This document shows, in pieces, positions 54,950 through 63,944 of a stretch of 64,000 nucleotides of DNA; position 1 is the stretch's first letter; every line of letters begins with the position of its first letter. The notes beneath the pieces are model-generated. The model ran no database searches and was not told where the DNA came from. It saw nothing but the letters and a program-made list of their open reading frames with translations. The position numbers were made by a program, and so were the translations under genes. Source of the stretch: Alkalinema pantanalense (GTDB taxonomy: Bacteria > Cyanobacteriota > Cyanobacteriia > Leptolyngbyales > Leptolyngbyaceae); contig NZ_JBLZFX010000019.1 in the NCBI RefSeq assembly GCF_050753345.1, positions 1-64,000 of the forward strand, given 5' to 3'.

Positions 54950-56251
54950 TTGAATATCGACGCCTTTTTACAAACCTTTGCCCGCTTTGGCATTCATCTG
55001 GGACTCGAAACCAGTCAAGCGCTGATGGACGCGCTGGACAATCCCCAGGATGAAATGCCCGTTATTCACGTTGCCGGAAGCAATGGCAAAGGCTCGGTCT
55101 GTGCCTACCTGTCCTCCATCTTGGCGGAAGCCGGTTATCGAGTGGGCCGCTACACCTCACCCCATTTAGTGAGCTGGACAGAACGCATTTGCATTAACGG
55201 TAAACCGATCGCGGCATCGGATTTGTGGAACACGCTGCAAACCGTGAAGGCCGCCATTCCGATCGGCGTCCAGCCCACCCAATTTGAAATCTTTACGGCA
55301 GCCATGTGGCTCTACTTTGCCGAGCAGGAAGTGGATATTGCCGTGATTGAAGTGGGGTTGGGTGGACGCTTGGATGCCACCAACGTTGTGGATGAGCCAT
55401 TGCTGACGATCATCACCTCCATCAGCCTAGAACACACCGAACGCTTAGGCGATACGTTGGAAAAAATTGCCGCCGAAAAAGCAGGCATTCTGAAAAAAGA
55501 CTGTCCAACGATTATTGGTAAAATGCCAGAAGCCGCCTCGGCGGTCATTACCCGTCGTGCCTACGAGCTGTATTGCCCAACATTTTATCCCGCGCCAGCC
55601 CAGCCGTTGGGCCAGGGATGGGCTGCCTATGAAGGATTTGAGTGGTTTGAAATTGATGATGAAGGTGTCGCCCTGGTGCCTCGCACCCTCACCTTTGAGA
55701 TGCCATTGCCGGGGGAAGTGCAACTCAATAATGTCTCGTTAGCGATCGCGGCAATGCTATTACTCCGCCATGACAGTTGGGAAATTACCGACGAAGCAAT
55801 TACGACGGGAATCGCTAAAACCCAATGGCTAGGACGTCTGCAATGGTATTCCTGGCAAGGCCATAAAATCCTAATCGATGGAGCACACAATCCTGATAGT
55901 GCTAAGAATTTAAGAGCCTTTGTCGATCGCCAACCCATTCGCCACCTTCATTGGGTCATGGGGATGCTGTCTACCAAAAATCACCAAGACATGTTTGAAC
56001 ATCTGCTGCGATCGGGGGATTCGGTCTATCTGGTTCCGGTTCCCGGTCACAGTTCAGCGGATCTATCGGCCTTGGTCACGCTGGCAAAAAGTGTCTGTCC
56101 TGGGTTGGAGCGGGTGTGGGTGTTTGATGATGTGCAAAAAGGGTTACAAGCAGCCACAAAAACGGCACAGTTTCAGGAATTGGTGGTGCTGTGCGGTTCG
56201 CTGTATTTATTAGGCCACTTTTTTGAGCAGGAAGGCGTTCCTAATTTGTAG
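54950..56251 (+). CDS. folC: Dihydrofolate synthase / folylpolyglutamate synthase
   Basis: The 433-residue enzyme adds glutamate to dihydropteroate or folates using ATP. The P-loop (GSNGKGSVCAYL), GLGGRLDATNVV, LLTIITSISLEHTERLG and DGAHNPDSAKNL motifs of the Mur ligase/FolC family are all present. The start is a TTG at 54950 (MNIDAFLQTFARFGIHLGLE), supported by AGGAA upstream and by the typical family start FxRFGxHLGL. Full length. Confidence 0.93.
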   Translation: MNIDAFLQTFARFGIHLGLETSQALMDALDNPQDEMPVIHVAGSNGKGSVCAYLSSILAEAGYRVGRYTSPHLVSWTERICINGKPIAASDLWNTLQTVKAAIPIGVQPTQFEIFTAAMWLYFAEQEVDIAVIEVGLGGRLDATNVVDEPLLTIITSISLEHTERLGDTLEKIAAEKAGILKKDCPTIIGKMPEAASAVITRRAYELYCPTFYPAPAQPLGQGWAAYEGFEWFEIDDEGVALVPRTLTFEMPLPGEVQLNNVSLAIAAMLLLRHDSWEITDEAITTGIAKTQWLGRLQWYSWQGHKILIDGAHNPDSAKNLRAFVDRQPIRHLHWVMGMLSTKNHQDMFEHLLRSGDSVYLVPVPGHSSADLSALVTLAKSVCPGLERVWVFDDVQKGLQAATKTAQFQELVVLCGSLYLLGHFFEQEGVPNL

Positions 56252-56320
56252 ACATTCCCAATTTGCAAAAAAATAAGCGATCGCAGCAAGGATAATGCCC
56301 AACCGCGATCGCTCACCTAT

Positions 56321-56396
56321 GTGTTCTGGTTAACTTAAGGTGTTCTGGTTAACTTAAGGTGTTCTAGTTAACTTAAGGTGTTCTGGTTAACTTAAG
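56321..56396. repeat. Four tandem 19-bp repeats between folC and the cyclophilin gene
   Basis: The unit GTGTTCTGGTTAACTTAAG occurs four times head to tail (one copy has A for G). It contains GTTAAC and CTTAAG palindromes, and the last copy supplies the stop codon of the convergent cyclophilin gene. Confidence 0.9.
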
Positions 56397-56832
56397 CTTC
56401 GATCGTGACTTTAACAATACGATCGCCCTGACGAATGGCATTTACAACATCCATATCATTGGTTTGACCAAAAACAGTATGGACACCATCCAAGTGAGCT
56501 TGGGGCGCATGGCAGATAAAGAACTGGCTTCCACCCGTGTCTTTACCCGCATGGGCCATGGACAACGTGCCAGCTTTATGGAGATTTTTATTGATTTCGC
56601 ACTTGATCTTGTAGCCAGGGCCACCGGTTCCGGGCATGCCGCGTTCGCCGGGACGGGTGTTGGGGCAGCCACCTTGAATCATAAAGTTGGGAATCACACG
56701 ATGGAATGCTAAACCATCATAAAACCCCTTTTCCGAAAGTTCTACGAAGTTTTTGACCGTATTCGGTGCATCCGCATCAAAAAGCTCTAGATTAATCGTT
56801 CCTTTATCCGTTTCCATGATGGCACGGGTCAT
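56392..56832 (-). CDS. Cyclophilin-type peptidyl-prolyl cis-trans isomerase
   Basis: The 146-residue protein starts at ATG 56832 (MTRAIMETDKGTINLELFDA). It has the catalytic and binding residues of cyclophilins: FHRVIPNFMIQGG (Arg and Phe), GTLSMAHAG, GSQFFI and HLDGVHTVFGQ. There is no signal peptide, so cytosolic. It catalyses proline isomerisation in protein folding. A 19-codon upstream extension in the frame is not supported by the family start. Confidence 0.93.
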   Translation of the reverse strand: MTRAIMETDKGTINLELFDADAPNTVKNFVELSEKGFYDGLAFHRVIPNFMIQGGCPNTRPGERGMPGTGGPGYKIKCEINKNLHKAGTLSMAHAGKDTGGSQFFICHAPQAHLDGVHTVFGQTNDMDVVNAIRQGDRIVKVTIEA

Positions 56833-56922
56833 TGGTGTTCCCTCGCTGAGATGTTCTGGTTCGACTATACCGCGAATGGGGAACCGCAACAGGGGGGATT
56901 ACCCAACTTTTTGCTGGCAAAA

Positions 56923-57387
56923 TCAGGAATTCAAACCCTCCTTTGCATTGCAATAGCGATTTATATCATCGATCAACGGCAATTCTTCTTCCGAGGCTGC
57001 TGTCAGGATCACTAATGCATCTTGCATCGCTTTTTCATCCTTGCGCTCTGCGGCCTTGACCAGCATAAGCCCCGCGTCCCGAGTGTTGGCGTAGAGACCA
57101 ACTAACCGCTGTTGAAATCCTTGGAGTCGGGGATCGCTCAGGGAAATCCCTTTGAAGCTTTGGACATTGCGATCCAAAATTTCCACCATTTTCTTCATTG
57201 TTTCAACCGCTTCGCCCTTTGCGGTACTGGTATCTTGTAATTCAGTTGTAGCAGTGTTGGTGATGGTAATCAGTTGGTTACACTGATCCAGTTTGCCGTG
57301 ATCCGGTTTGCTGTCACCTGCAACAGCAGGAAAGCTAAGAGTGACTGCGATCGCGGTACTGGTCAACCAACAATGCAATTGAATCAT
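56923..57387 (-). CDS. Exported small helical protein, paralogue 1 (no lipobox)
   Basis: From ATG 57387 (GGAG upstream) the 154-residue protein has a signal peptide ending SFPAVAG. The mature part has QCNQLITITNTATTELQ, LQGFQQRLVGLYANTRDAG and a final RYCNAK, matching the two following genes. The position of the lipid-modified Cys in paralogues 2 and 3 (VGCDSK, SGCSET) is Gly here (VAGDSK), so it is likely released and not lipid-anchored. Helical bundle with one probable disulfide (Cys in QCN and YCN). Function unknown. Confidence 0.78.
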   Translation of the reverse strand: MIQLHCWLTSTAIAVTLSFPAVAGDSKPDHGKLDQCNQLITITNTATTELQDTSTAKGEAVETMKKMVEILDRNVQSFKGISLSDPRLQGFQQRLVGLYANTRDAGLMLVKAAERKDEKAMQDALVILTAASEEELPLIDDINRYCNAKEGLNS

Positions 57388-57515
57388 CAGGGGAATCTCC
57401 AAATTCAGTCGCCAATAAATGCCTACAAATCATTCAGCATATATCACTGACAAAGGGGGGAATGATTTCCCCCCCCTGCAATCATCCAGATAACGATATA
57501 GAAACGATCGTCGCC

Positions 57516-57950
57516 TTACTTCGCTTGGCAATAGCCGTTGATTTCGCTAATGAGGCTGGTTTCGTCCTTTGAGGAGGATTGCATTGACTGTAATGATGCT
57601 TGCATCGCTTTAACGTCCTTGCGACCGGCAGCATCTACGAGATTTTTGCTGGCATCACGGGTTTTGGTGTAGAGATCCACGAAACGTTGTTGGAAGCCTT
57701 TCAGTTTCTCGTCTTTCACTTCAACCGCTTGGAATGCTTGGATATTTTTCTCCAAAATGCCAGTCATTTGCTTCATCTTGCCGATCTGATCGCCACCACC
57801 TTTGCTCGCGGCTTGCAGTTCAGTAGTAGCTTCATTGGTGACTTTGACCAATTTGTTGCATTGGGACACTTTGCTATCACAGCCCACAGCCAGGGAACCC
57901 AAAGTGACTGCGATCGCGGTAAAGGCAAACAAATGACGAGAAGAATACAT
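57516..57950 (-). CDS. Small helical lipoprotein, paralogue 2
   Basis: The 144-residue protein has a lipobox LAVGC after a hydrophobic signal, then QCNKLVKVTNEATTELQAAS, LKGFQQRFVDLYTKTRDAS and ends GYCQAK. The two conserved Cys (QCN, YCQ) flank the helical domain. Closest to paralogue 1. Probably anchored to a membrane facing the periplasm. Confidence 0.8.
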   Translation of the reverse strand: MYSSRHLFAFTAIAVTLGSLAVGCDSKVSQCNKLVKVTNEATTELQAASKGGGDQIGKMKQMTGILEKNIQAFQAVEVKDEKLKGFQQRFVDLYTKTRDASKNLVDAAGRKDVKAMQASLQSMQSSSKDETSLISEINGYCQAK

Positions 57951-58163
57951 GACTTGATAATCTCCAAATTTTAGAAGGTGAATGGATGGATTCTAGACAC
58001 CAGTTTTCTATCTACCCGATTGCCTAAGCATATGCATTATTGCCCAAGCCTCGACATTGGGGCTCAGAACTTCCAAAAGACGTTAGGATTCGCAATAAAT
58101 TCCTACTTTTAGAGCAAATTATGCATGGGGCTCGGTAGAAAATTTTGTCCTAGGGCGCTGAGG

Positions 58164-58631
58164 CTAGGGTGCTTGGCAATAGGTGTTGATGGCTTGCACG
58201 AGCTTGGTCTGCGCCGCATGATTCGCTTGCAGTTGGGTGGTGGCCTGTCGCAGGGTTTGGGCATCGGTGGGTTTGACGAGCGATCGATTACTGTCCCGAT
58301 CGCGGCTGTACAAATCTACTAACTGCTGCTGAAAGCCTTGCAGGGTCGGGTCGTTGAGTTGCAGGGCTTGGATCGATTTTGTAGCGCGATCGAGGATATC
58401 AGCAGCAGCTTGGAATTTAGCCGCAGGGGCTGAATTTTGGGTTTCTAGGGCTTGAATGTCTTGGCTAGCTTGGTTGGCTAGGGTGACCAGTTTATTGCAG
58501 CGATCGACTTTGGTTTCGCTACAGCCACTAACGAAGAGACTCACTAAGCCCAAGCCTGTCATGAGTAAGCCGATCGATCGGCTAGCTGGAAGGCGGGTTA
58601 GATGGGAGTGGCGAGTGACGAACCGATTCAT
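58164..58631 (-). CDS. Small helical lipoprotein, paralogue 3
   Basis: From ATG 58631 (AGGAAA upstream) the 155-residue protein has a basic N-terminus, a lipobox LFVSGC and the domain RCNKLVTLANQASQDIQALE ... LQGFQQQLVDLYSRDRDSN ... TYCQAP. It is the most diverged of the three tandem copies. All three lie on the minus strand with 125-215 base gaps, each probably with its own promoter. Confidence 0.8.
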   Translation of the reverse strand: MNRFVTRHSHLTRLPASRSIGLLMTGLGLVSLFVSGCSETKVDRCNKLVTLANQASQDIQALETQNSAPAAKFQAAADILDRATKSIQALQLNDPTLQGFQQQLVDLYSRDRDSNRSLVKPTDAQTLRQATTQLQANHAAQTKLVQAINTYCQAP

Positions 58632-58761
58632 GGGCAATGATTTCCTGCGGCAAAGCATTCATAGGGTGCCACAGTCGGGGCATTTAAGCAATGAACCTGC
58701 CTACACGGGATCATGCAAGCAGGTTAGCGCGGTTCAGGTTGAACGAATCCGATCGAATCCG

Positions 58762-60405
58762 TTAGAACGTAAACGTCGTCCGCAATGTACCAATTAGGAT
58801 GGAATCATTGCGGTTGTCATGGTTGGGAGAGGTCAGCCAAATTAAGCCGGGGGTGATGGCAATGTTGTCATTGAGGGGATATTGATAAAACGCTTCCACA
58901 TGCAGCGAAGTATCCCGATCGCGCAAATTACTCAGCGCTGCACTGGTGCCCGTCACCTTGGGTTCCATCCCCACAATCACGCCAGCCATTGCCCCTGTTT
59001 TACCCAGATCAGGGAAGGCTAAGCCCACCATCCAATTCCAGATATCTAGATCGCCTCTAGTGCCTTTCAGAACGCGGGTTTTGGTGTAGCCGACGGAACC
59101 GTTCAGCACAATTTTAGGGCTGATTTGGAAGGATGCACCAACGCCAAAGGAATTGCTAGAGAACGGAGAACCCAGGGTATCAAAGGTATCATTAACCAAA
59201 TCGCCATCGCTATCTGTCGGCACCAACAGGTTGGCATTCAAGCTCCCCGTGGGGCTGCCTGCGCTGTTAAAGGTGGTTTTGTAGGAATGTACATAGGTCA
59301 GACCGACTTTCAGTTGTTCGCTGGGCTTGAAGGTCAACTGAGCGATCGCGCCGTAGGGCCCGTTAAATAAGCCGCTGCCGGAAGCTGGATTAGCTGCATC
59401 GCCTGCGAGATAGCCTGCACTCAGTTCCAACTGCTCACTAAATTCATGTTTGACCGCAATCCCGGTACCACCCAATAGGTAGTAAATGGGGTTGCGGGTG
59501 CCGAAGTGGGACAGGGCACCACTGCCGCCATCGCCGTCTAGGTAGGGATTGAGGGTATCGGTGAAGTCGTCTGCGGCTCCGGCGTTGGCTTCTACTACCA
59601 CCGTCGTTTTTTCGCCCAAGGGGAATTGGTACAGCAGGGCATCGATCACCGCACTGTTGCCAGAATCAGCGGACAACCGCAGGGAGCCTTCGGGAATGCC
59701 CGTAGCATCTTGGCTAAAGCCGAGGTTACCTGCTTGAATCCGGGTGCGGAGGAGGTCTTTTCCGGTGAAGCTGGTGTCGAGGTTGAGGCGAGCGCGATAC
59801 CCCACGACGGAGTTCCGGCTGGGTTCCACTCCGGGTACTGCGACGCCCAAGGCATCCAACCCGGTGCTTTCCCCAAACATGACATTGCCGCGCCCCACGA
59901 CCACTTCGCCGCTAAGTTTGGTGGTGGTGGAGAATTGCTGTTTTTCTAGCGTTGCAGTTTTAGCTTCCAAGGCGTCTACTCGTCCGCGCAGGGTGGCTAG
60001 TTCGGCAGCAAATTCTTCTTGCAGTTTTTGTAGCGTGGCTAGGTCTTCTTTTTTGACCAAATCAGCGGTGGCCGCTGCGATCAGTTCATTGACCCGATCC
60101 ATGCAAGCATTGACGCCCGCTGCAAACTCGTAGCGGGTCATGGCACGGTTGCCGCGATAGGTTCTGTCAGGATAGCCTGCGATGCAGCCGTAGCGTTCTA
60201 CCAGGGATTGCAAAGCTTGGAAGGCCCAATCCGTCGGCTTGACATCAGACAGTTGGGAAACGGACGTAACCTGCTCCATGGCGGGATTAGCCGCTAGATC
60301 GTTTGTCAGGACTTCATCCGCACGGGCCGATCCGGTCATTAGCAGCCCAGTCCCCAAAAGGCAAGGGCTCAGCCAAAGCAAGGTATTGAGTCGGTTTTTG
60401 TTCAT
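58762..60405 (-). CDS. SLH-domain OprB-type porin (iron-uptake porin family)
   Basis: The 547-residue protein has a signal peptide (CLLGTGLLMTGSARA), an SLH domain (residues about 48-110: DVKPTDWAFQALQSLVERYG, RAMTRYEFA), a coiled coil (about 112-155) and an OprB-like beta-barrel ending TLRTTFTF, with the terminal Phe needed for outer-membrane assembly. This architecture is the cyanobacterial major outer-membrane porin type, several of which take up inorganic iron. A Fur-box-like site lies 105 bases upstream, supporting iron regulation. Confidence 0.92.
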   Translation of the reverse strand: MNKNRLNTLLWLSPCLLGTGLLMTGSARADEVLTNDLAANPAMEQVTSVSQLSDVKPTDWAFQALQSLVERYGCIAGYPDRTYRGNRAMTRYEFAAGVNACMDRVNELIAAATADLVKKEDLATLQKLQEEFAAELATLRGRVDALEAKTATLEKQQFSTTTKLSGEVVVGRGNVMFGESTGLDALGVAVPGVEPSRNSVVGYRARLNLDTSFTGKDLLRTRIQAGNLGFSQDATGIPEGSLRLSADSGNSAVIDALLYQFPLGEKTTVVVEANAGAADDFTDTLNPYLDGDGGSGALSHFGTRNPIYYLLGGTGIAVKHEFSEQLELSAGYLAGDAANPASGSGLFNGPYGAIAQLTFKPSEQLKVGLTYVHSYKTTFNSAGSPTGSLNANLLVPTDSDGDLVNDTFDTLGSPFSSNSFGVGASFQISPKIVLNGSVGYTKTRVLKGTRGDLDIWNWMVGLAFPDLGKTGAMAGVIVGMEPKVTGTSAALSNLRDRDTSLHVEAFYQYPLNDNIAITPGLIWLTSPNHDNRNDSILIGTLRTTFTF

Positions 60406-60903
60406 GAAAAATTACCCACACACCATTGATAACAGGTGATAACAAGCTAAAGATCGCATACCCTGCATTATCGCAGGAGGCTATCTAGGAAAACGATCGT
60501 TGGTCAGATAGATAATATAATCATTATCATTTTTTGCCAAACCTAGGGGTTTAAAGAAGTGAGTATGGGATCGCCCGATCGAGCAAAAATTGAAGAATCT
60601 AAGGCTTTGGGAGCTGATTGTAGCTGGTTGGAGAACTTGGCTGATTTTGTCTAGAGCTAGAAAAGTCCGACTATAGGGGGGATTAATTAGCAATAAGTCG
60701 CAATAAATGGACAGGCATTAGACGGTCTGTCGTAGGAGTCGATCGCGGCAGAATGGCAGGAAGGTCATGATTTCACGAGAAAATCTAGCGGTTGCAGTTG
60801 GGGGCTTGGCTCTATGATGCGATAGGACTGGTGTGTACTAGGTTCTGTGTGTGCTTGGTGCTGTTTAGGTTGCCAGTTCTTGAACCCTTTAGCGGCTGAA
60901 TTT
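60406..60903. other. Intergenic region between porin and glutaminase genes
   Basis: No supported gene. It contains the putative Fur box and should hold the divergent promoters of the porin (leftward) and glutaminase (rightward). A 70-codon minus-strand frame (60481-60693) overlaps the Fur box and is considered spurious. Confidence 0.5.
60511..60528. promoter_or_regulatory. Putative Fur box upstream of the porin gene
   Basis: GATAATATAATCATTATC differs from the classical 19-bp Fur consensus (GATAATGATAATCATTATC) only by one missing base. It lies about 105 bases upstream of the porin start at 60405, within AT-rich sequence. No other strong match was seen nearby. Confidence 0.65.
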
Positions 60904-61842
60904 ATGACTGACTGCGATCGCCTATCTCAATTGCTCCAAACGTTGCACCAACGTTATCAATCGTTGCGGGATGGACAGGTTGCCGATTATATTCCGGAAT
61001 TGTCTAAGGTTGATCCCGATCTGTTTAGTATTTGCATTGTGACGACGCAGGGGGAGATTTTTCAAGTTGGGGACCATGAGCATTTATTTACAGTGCAGTC
61101 GATTTCTAAGGTGTTTAGCTATGGCTTAGCGTTGGAGGAGCATGGACGGGATTATGTGTTGACGCGGGTGGGAGTGGAGCCGACGGGTGAGGATTTTAAT
61201 TCGATCGTGTTGGATGAGGCGTCGAAGCGGCCTTACAATCCGATGGTGAATGCGGGGGCGATCGCGACGACGAGTTTAATTAAGGGCAAAACGCCAGTCG
61301 ATCGTTTAAATCGGTTGCTGGAGATGTTTCAGCGCTACGTTGGGCGTGATGTGTTTATTGATGTGTCGGTGTTTTTGTCGGAACGGATGACGGGGCATCG
61401 CAATCGGGCGATGGCGCATCTGATGCGGAATTTCGGCATGATTGATGATCCGATCGAGGAGTCGTTAGATTTGTATTTCCAGCAGTGTTCGGTGTTGGTG
61501 AATTGCCAGGATTTAGCGATTATGGCGGCGACGTTGGCGAATCGGGGCATTAATCCAGTGACCCAGGAACGGGCGGTCGATCGGCGCTATGTGCGGGATA
61601 TGTTGAGTGTGATGTATACCTGCGGGATGTATAACTTTGCGGGGGAGTGGGCCTATACGGTGGGGTTTCCGGCGAAGAGTGGGGTTTCTGGGGGGATTAT
61701 TGGGGTGGTGCCGAATCAGATGGGGATTGGCATTTTTTCGCCGCCGTTGGATGTGCGGGGGAACAGTGTGCGGGGGGTGCAGGTGTGTGAGGCGCTGTCC
61801 CAGGAGTTGAATTTACATGTGTTCGATTGCCCAGATTGTTAA
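60904..61842 (+). CDS. glsA: Glutaminase A
   Basis: The 312-residue enzyme hydrolyses glutamine to glutamate and ammonia. It has the serine-dependent beta-lactamase-like motif FTVQSISKVFSY (S-x-x-K), GAIATTSL after NPMVNA, the catalytic-site YTCGMYNFAGEWAY and KSGVSGGI blocks. ATG 60904 (MTDCDRLSQLL) is the family start; 19 more in-frame codons upstream are not conserved. It converges on ptuB with a four-base overlap of stop codons. Confidence 0.95.
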   Translation: MTDCDRLSQLLQTLHQRYQSLRDGQVADYIPELSKVDPDLFSICIVTTQGEIFQVGDHEHLFTVQSISKVFSYGLALEEHGRDYVLTRVGVEPTGEDFNSIVLDEASKRPYNPMVNAGAIATTSLIKGKTPVDRLNRLLEMFQRYVGRDVFIDVSVFLSERMTGHRNRAMAHLMRNFGMIDDPIEESLDLYFQQCSVLVNCQDLAIMAATLANRGINPVTQERAVDRRYVRDMLSVMYTCGMYNFAGEWAYTVGFPAKSGVSGGIIGVVPNQMGIGIFSPPLDVRGNSVRGVQVCEALSQELNLHVFDCPDC

Positions 61843-62516
61843 TTCGTGCATAATTGCTGCAATGTGTAAATTACAGCAGTGCAGAACGGGATGTATTGAC
61901 CAGATTGATCGGGGCGATCGTAGCCTTCGATCAGCTTTTGAATGTCTTCAGTCGTTAAAGCCTCAAGGTCTACCAAGGCACCTTCGATCGCGGCTTCGCG
62001 GAGATTGTTTAACTTGGTGTGGTTCAGTCCTAGCTTTTCGATCGTGGTTTGGGCTGCATCCTTTTTACTGGCATCTTGAGTCGGCAGAATTTCACCGGAT
62101 GCGGTGTAGCGGAAGTAGGTAGAGCAGTCGGCTTTTAGGGGCGAGACAGTGCGTTGTGGGTCGTACCATGCTCCTTTTTGCTGTCCGCAGAATTCCTGTA
62201 AAGGGCGATGGCGTTGTTTTGGTTGTGGGATTTCTGCTTCGGGATAGCCGGGACAGGAGGCCAGTAGGTTGGTGTAATCCAGATGGAGTTCAAGGTAACG
62301 CTGGCGGGGTTGGAAGTGCTCAATGTGGCTGTTGGCTGGGGTGATGCGCTGCCCACAGTAGCAACAAATGTGACCCTGCTCGGCAATGAGAGCTTGGTGC
62401 ACGATCGCTTTTTCGGGTTTTTGAAAGTTGTCCCAAGTGGGTTGCCAGTCGGCGTTGGCTTGCTGTTTCCATAGGGTGAATGCAGCAGGCTCAGGTTGTT
62501 TTTGGATAAATCTCAT
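61839..62516 (-). CDS. ptuB: PtuB-like HNH endonuclease (TIGR02646 type)
   Basis: The 225-residue protein has a zinc-binding CxxC (HICCYCGQRI), the HNH-type motif HIEHFQPR and DYTNLLASC, then GQQKGAWYDP. This is the TIGR02646 HNH family, which includes PtuB of Septu anti-phage systems. It overlaps the upstream AAA ATPase gene by four bases (ATGA), the usual PtuA-PtuB order. Inferred to degrade nucleic acid when released or activated by the ATPase complex upon infection. Confidence 0.85.
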   Translation of the reverse strand: MRFIQKQPEPAAFTLWKQQANADWQPTWDNFQKPEKAIVHQALIAEQGHICCYCGQRITPANSHIEHFQPRQRYLELHLDYTNLLASCPGYPEAEIPQPKQRHRPLQEFCGQQKGAWYDPQRTVSPLKADCSTYFRYTASGEILPTQDASKKDAAQTTIEKLGLNHTKLNNLREAAIEGALVDLEALTTEDIQKLIEGYDRPDQSGQYIPFCTAVIYTLQQLCTN

Positions 62517-63889
62517 CGTCCTAAAATCTCTTTCCGTCGAATCATGACATCGGCTTTGGCAAATTCGGGTTCGTCCATGCCGATTTGTTGTTCCAGTTCG
62601 GTTTTGAGCTGCTTGGCTGCTTCTAGATTGCCCTCATCAATCAACCGAAATAGCGCTTGCAACTCCTGTTTAAATCGTTCTGGCCGATCGGGAACATCCA
62701 TCAACTCTTCCAAAATTTGATTACTATCACGTCCAAAGGAACTTGTTGGGCGACTGGCAATCAATCCTTGTGTTGTACGCTGTAGCACATATATGGATTC
62801 AGGATAGACATCACTGATAATTTGAGGTGAATGAGTGGAAAGAATAAATTGGCAGTTAGGAAAGGTGCTGGTCAACTTGGGGATAATTCCTCGTTGCCAT
62901 TGAGGATGAAGATGCAGTTCAATTTCATCAATTAAGACAATTCCAGACCCTTGAAGAGGATCAGAAAGTCCTGGATTCGCGATCGCTAATCTCCGTGCAA
63001 GATCACCTACTATTGCTAAAAGGCATTTTTCGCCATCTGATAATTGATTAATAATTAACTCAACACCTTGCTTTACAACTGTCATTCTTAAGGGAGAACG
63101 ACGCACTCTTAAGTTTGTAAATCCTGGCAAAAAGTGAGGAATCGCATTTCTGACTGCTTCCAAGCGATAATCTCGATAATTGAAGTCATCACGCCTTTCT
63201 TCATTTTCTATATCTTCTAAACTGCGAAACCATCTAAAGAAGGCATTAAACCCGGCCTGTGCTCCTGTCAAAGATTCATCAAATGCTTCCATTTGACTAA
63301 TTTGATTAGTATCTGATGTTTCTAACACAATATCCAGGACAGCACGATTTACAGGGTAGTAAGTTACTAAAGGAATATTCATCTGAGGTGAGTAAGGCTC
63401 AATGATTTCAACGACAAGAGCGCCAAGATATTGCTTATCATTTTTAATAGATGGTTCGCCCTCAGTTTTCCTAATAGTTTGAGACCACAGAAAATCTTCT
63501 TTCTTATAGCCAACTTTGATTTCTACAGTTGAAGAATCTGAACCACTTTTAATGTCATTTGATCTATTTTGAGAATTCTGAATTTGCAAATTTATTGTAG
63601 AGCTAGATGAAATATTAATATTATTGCTTACAATATTGCTGAGAAAAATATTTGAAGTGCCTTCATTGGCACTAATAGAAGATGTAGAATTTTTTCTGTT
63701 TTTTTTATGCATTTCAAAGAGGGTTTTAAGTTCTTTGATATACATACATAGAAGGACAGTTAAGCAGTCTAGAATGCTAGACTTACCAACACCATTGTCG
63801 CCAATGAAAACATTGACTCCAGGCCGAAATTCCAAGTTTAAGGACTCGATTCCACGAAAAGCACGAATATGAAGCTCTTTGACTAACAT
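62513..63889 (-). CDS. ptuA: PtuA-like AAA/SMC-type ATPase
   Basis: The 458-residue protein has a Walker A (GDNGVGKSS, residue about 31), ABC-type signature (LSDGEKCLL), Walker B (GIVLIDEIELHLHPQW) and a H-loop (STHSPQI), as in OLD/RecF-like ATPases and PtuA. Residues about 65-120 are a low-complexity Ser/Asn/Ile insert (SSSTINLQIQ) in AT-rich DNA. Forms a Septu-like operon with the HNH gene. A retron form cannot be excluded because sequence beyond the window is missing; no reverse transcriptase is visible here. Confidence 0.85.
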   Translation of the reverse strand: MLVKELHIRAFRGIESLNLEFRPGVNVFIGDNGVGKSSILDCLTVLLCMYIKELKTLFEMHKKNRKNSTSSISANEGTSNIFLSNIVSNNINISSSSTINLQIQNSQNRSNDIKSGSDSSTVEIKVGYKKEDFLWSQTIRKTEGEPSIKNDKQYLGALVVEIIEPYSPQMNIPLVTYYPVNRAVLDIVLETSDTNQISQMEAFDESLTGAQAGFNAFFRWFRSLEDIENEERRDDFNYRDYRLEAVRNAIPHFLPGFTNLRVRRSPLRMTVVKQGVELIINQLSDGEKCLLAIVGDLARRLAIANPGLSDPLQGSGIVLIDEIELHLHPQWQRGIIPKLTSTFPNCQFILSTHSPQIISDVYPESIYVLQRTTQGLIASRPTSSFGRDSNQILEELMDVPDRPERFKQELQALFRLIDEGNLEAAKQLKTELEQQIGMDEPEFAKADVMIRRKEILGR

Positions 63890-63914
63890 GGCTTTCCTGG
63901 GTCATTCAACTGAA

Positions 63915-63944
63915 AAGGGAGATAGCTTTTATTCTATCTCCCTT
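63915..63944. terminator. Bidirectional-type stem-loop terminator
   Basis: AAGGGAGATAG (63915-63925) pairs perfectly with CTATCTCCCTT (63934-63944) around an eight-base loop. T-rich bases follow on both strands (TTCTTGTG rightward, TTTTCAG leftward). It probably ends a minus-strand gene entering from beyond the window, separating it from ptuA. Confidence 0.75.

Noticed and set aside
60481..60693. 70-codon minus-strand open frame between porin and glutaminase genes
   Set aside because: No ribosome-binding site, no recognisable domain, and it overlaps the putative Fur box.
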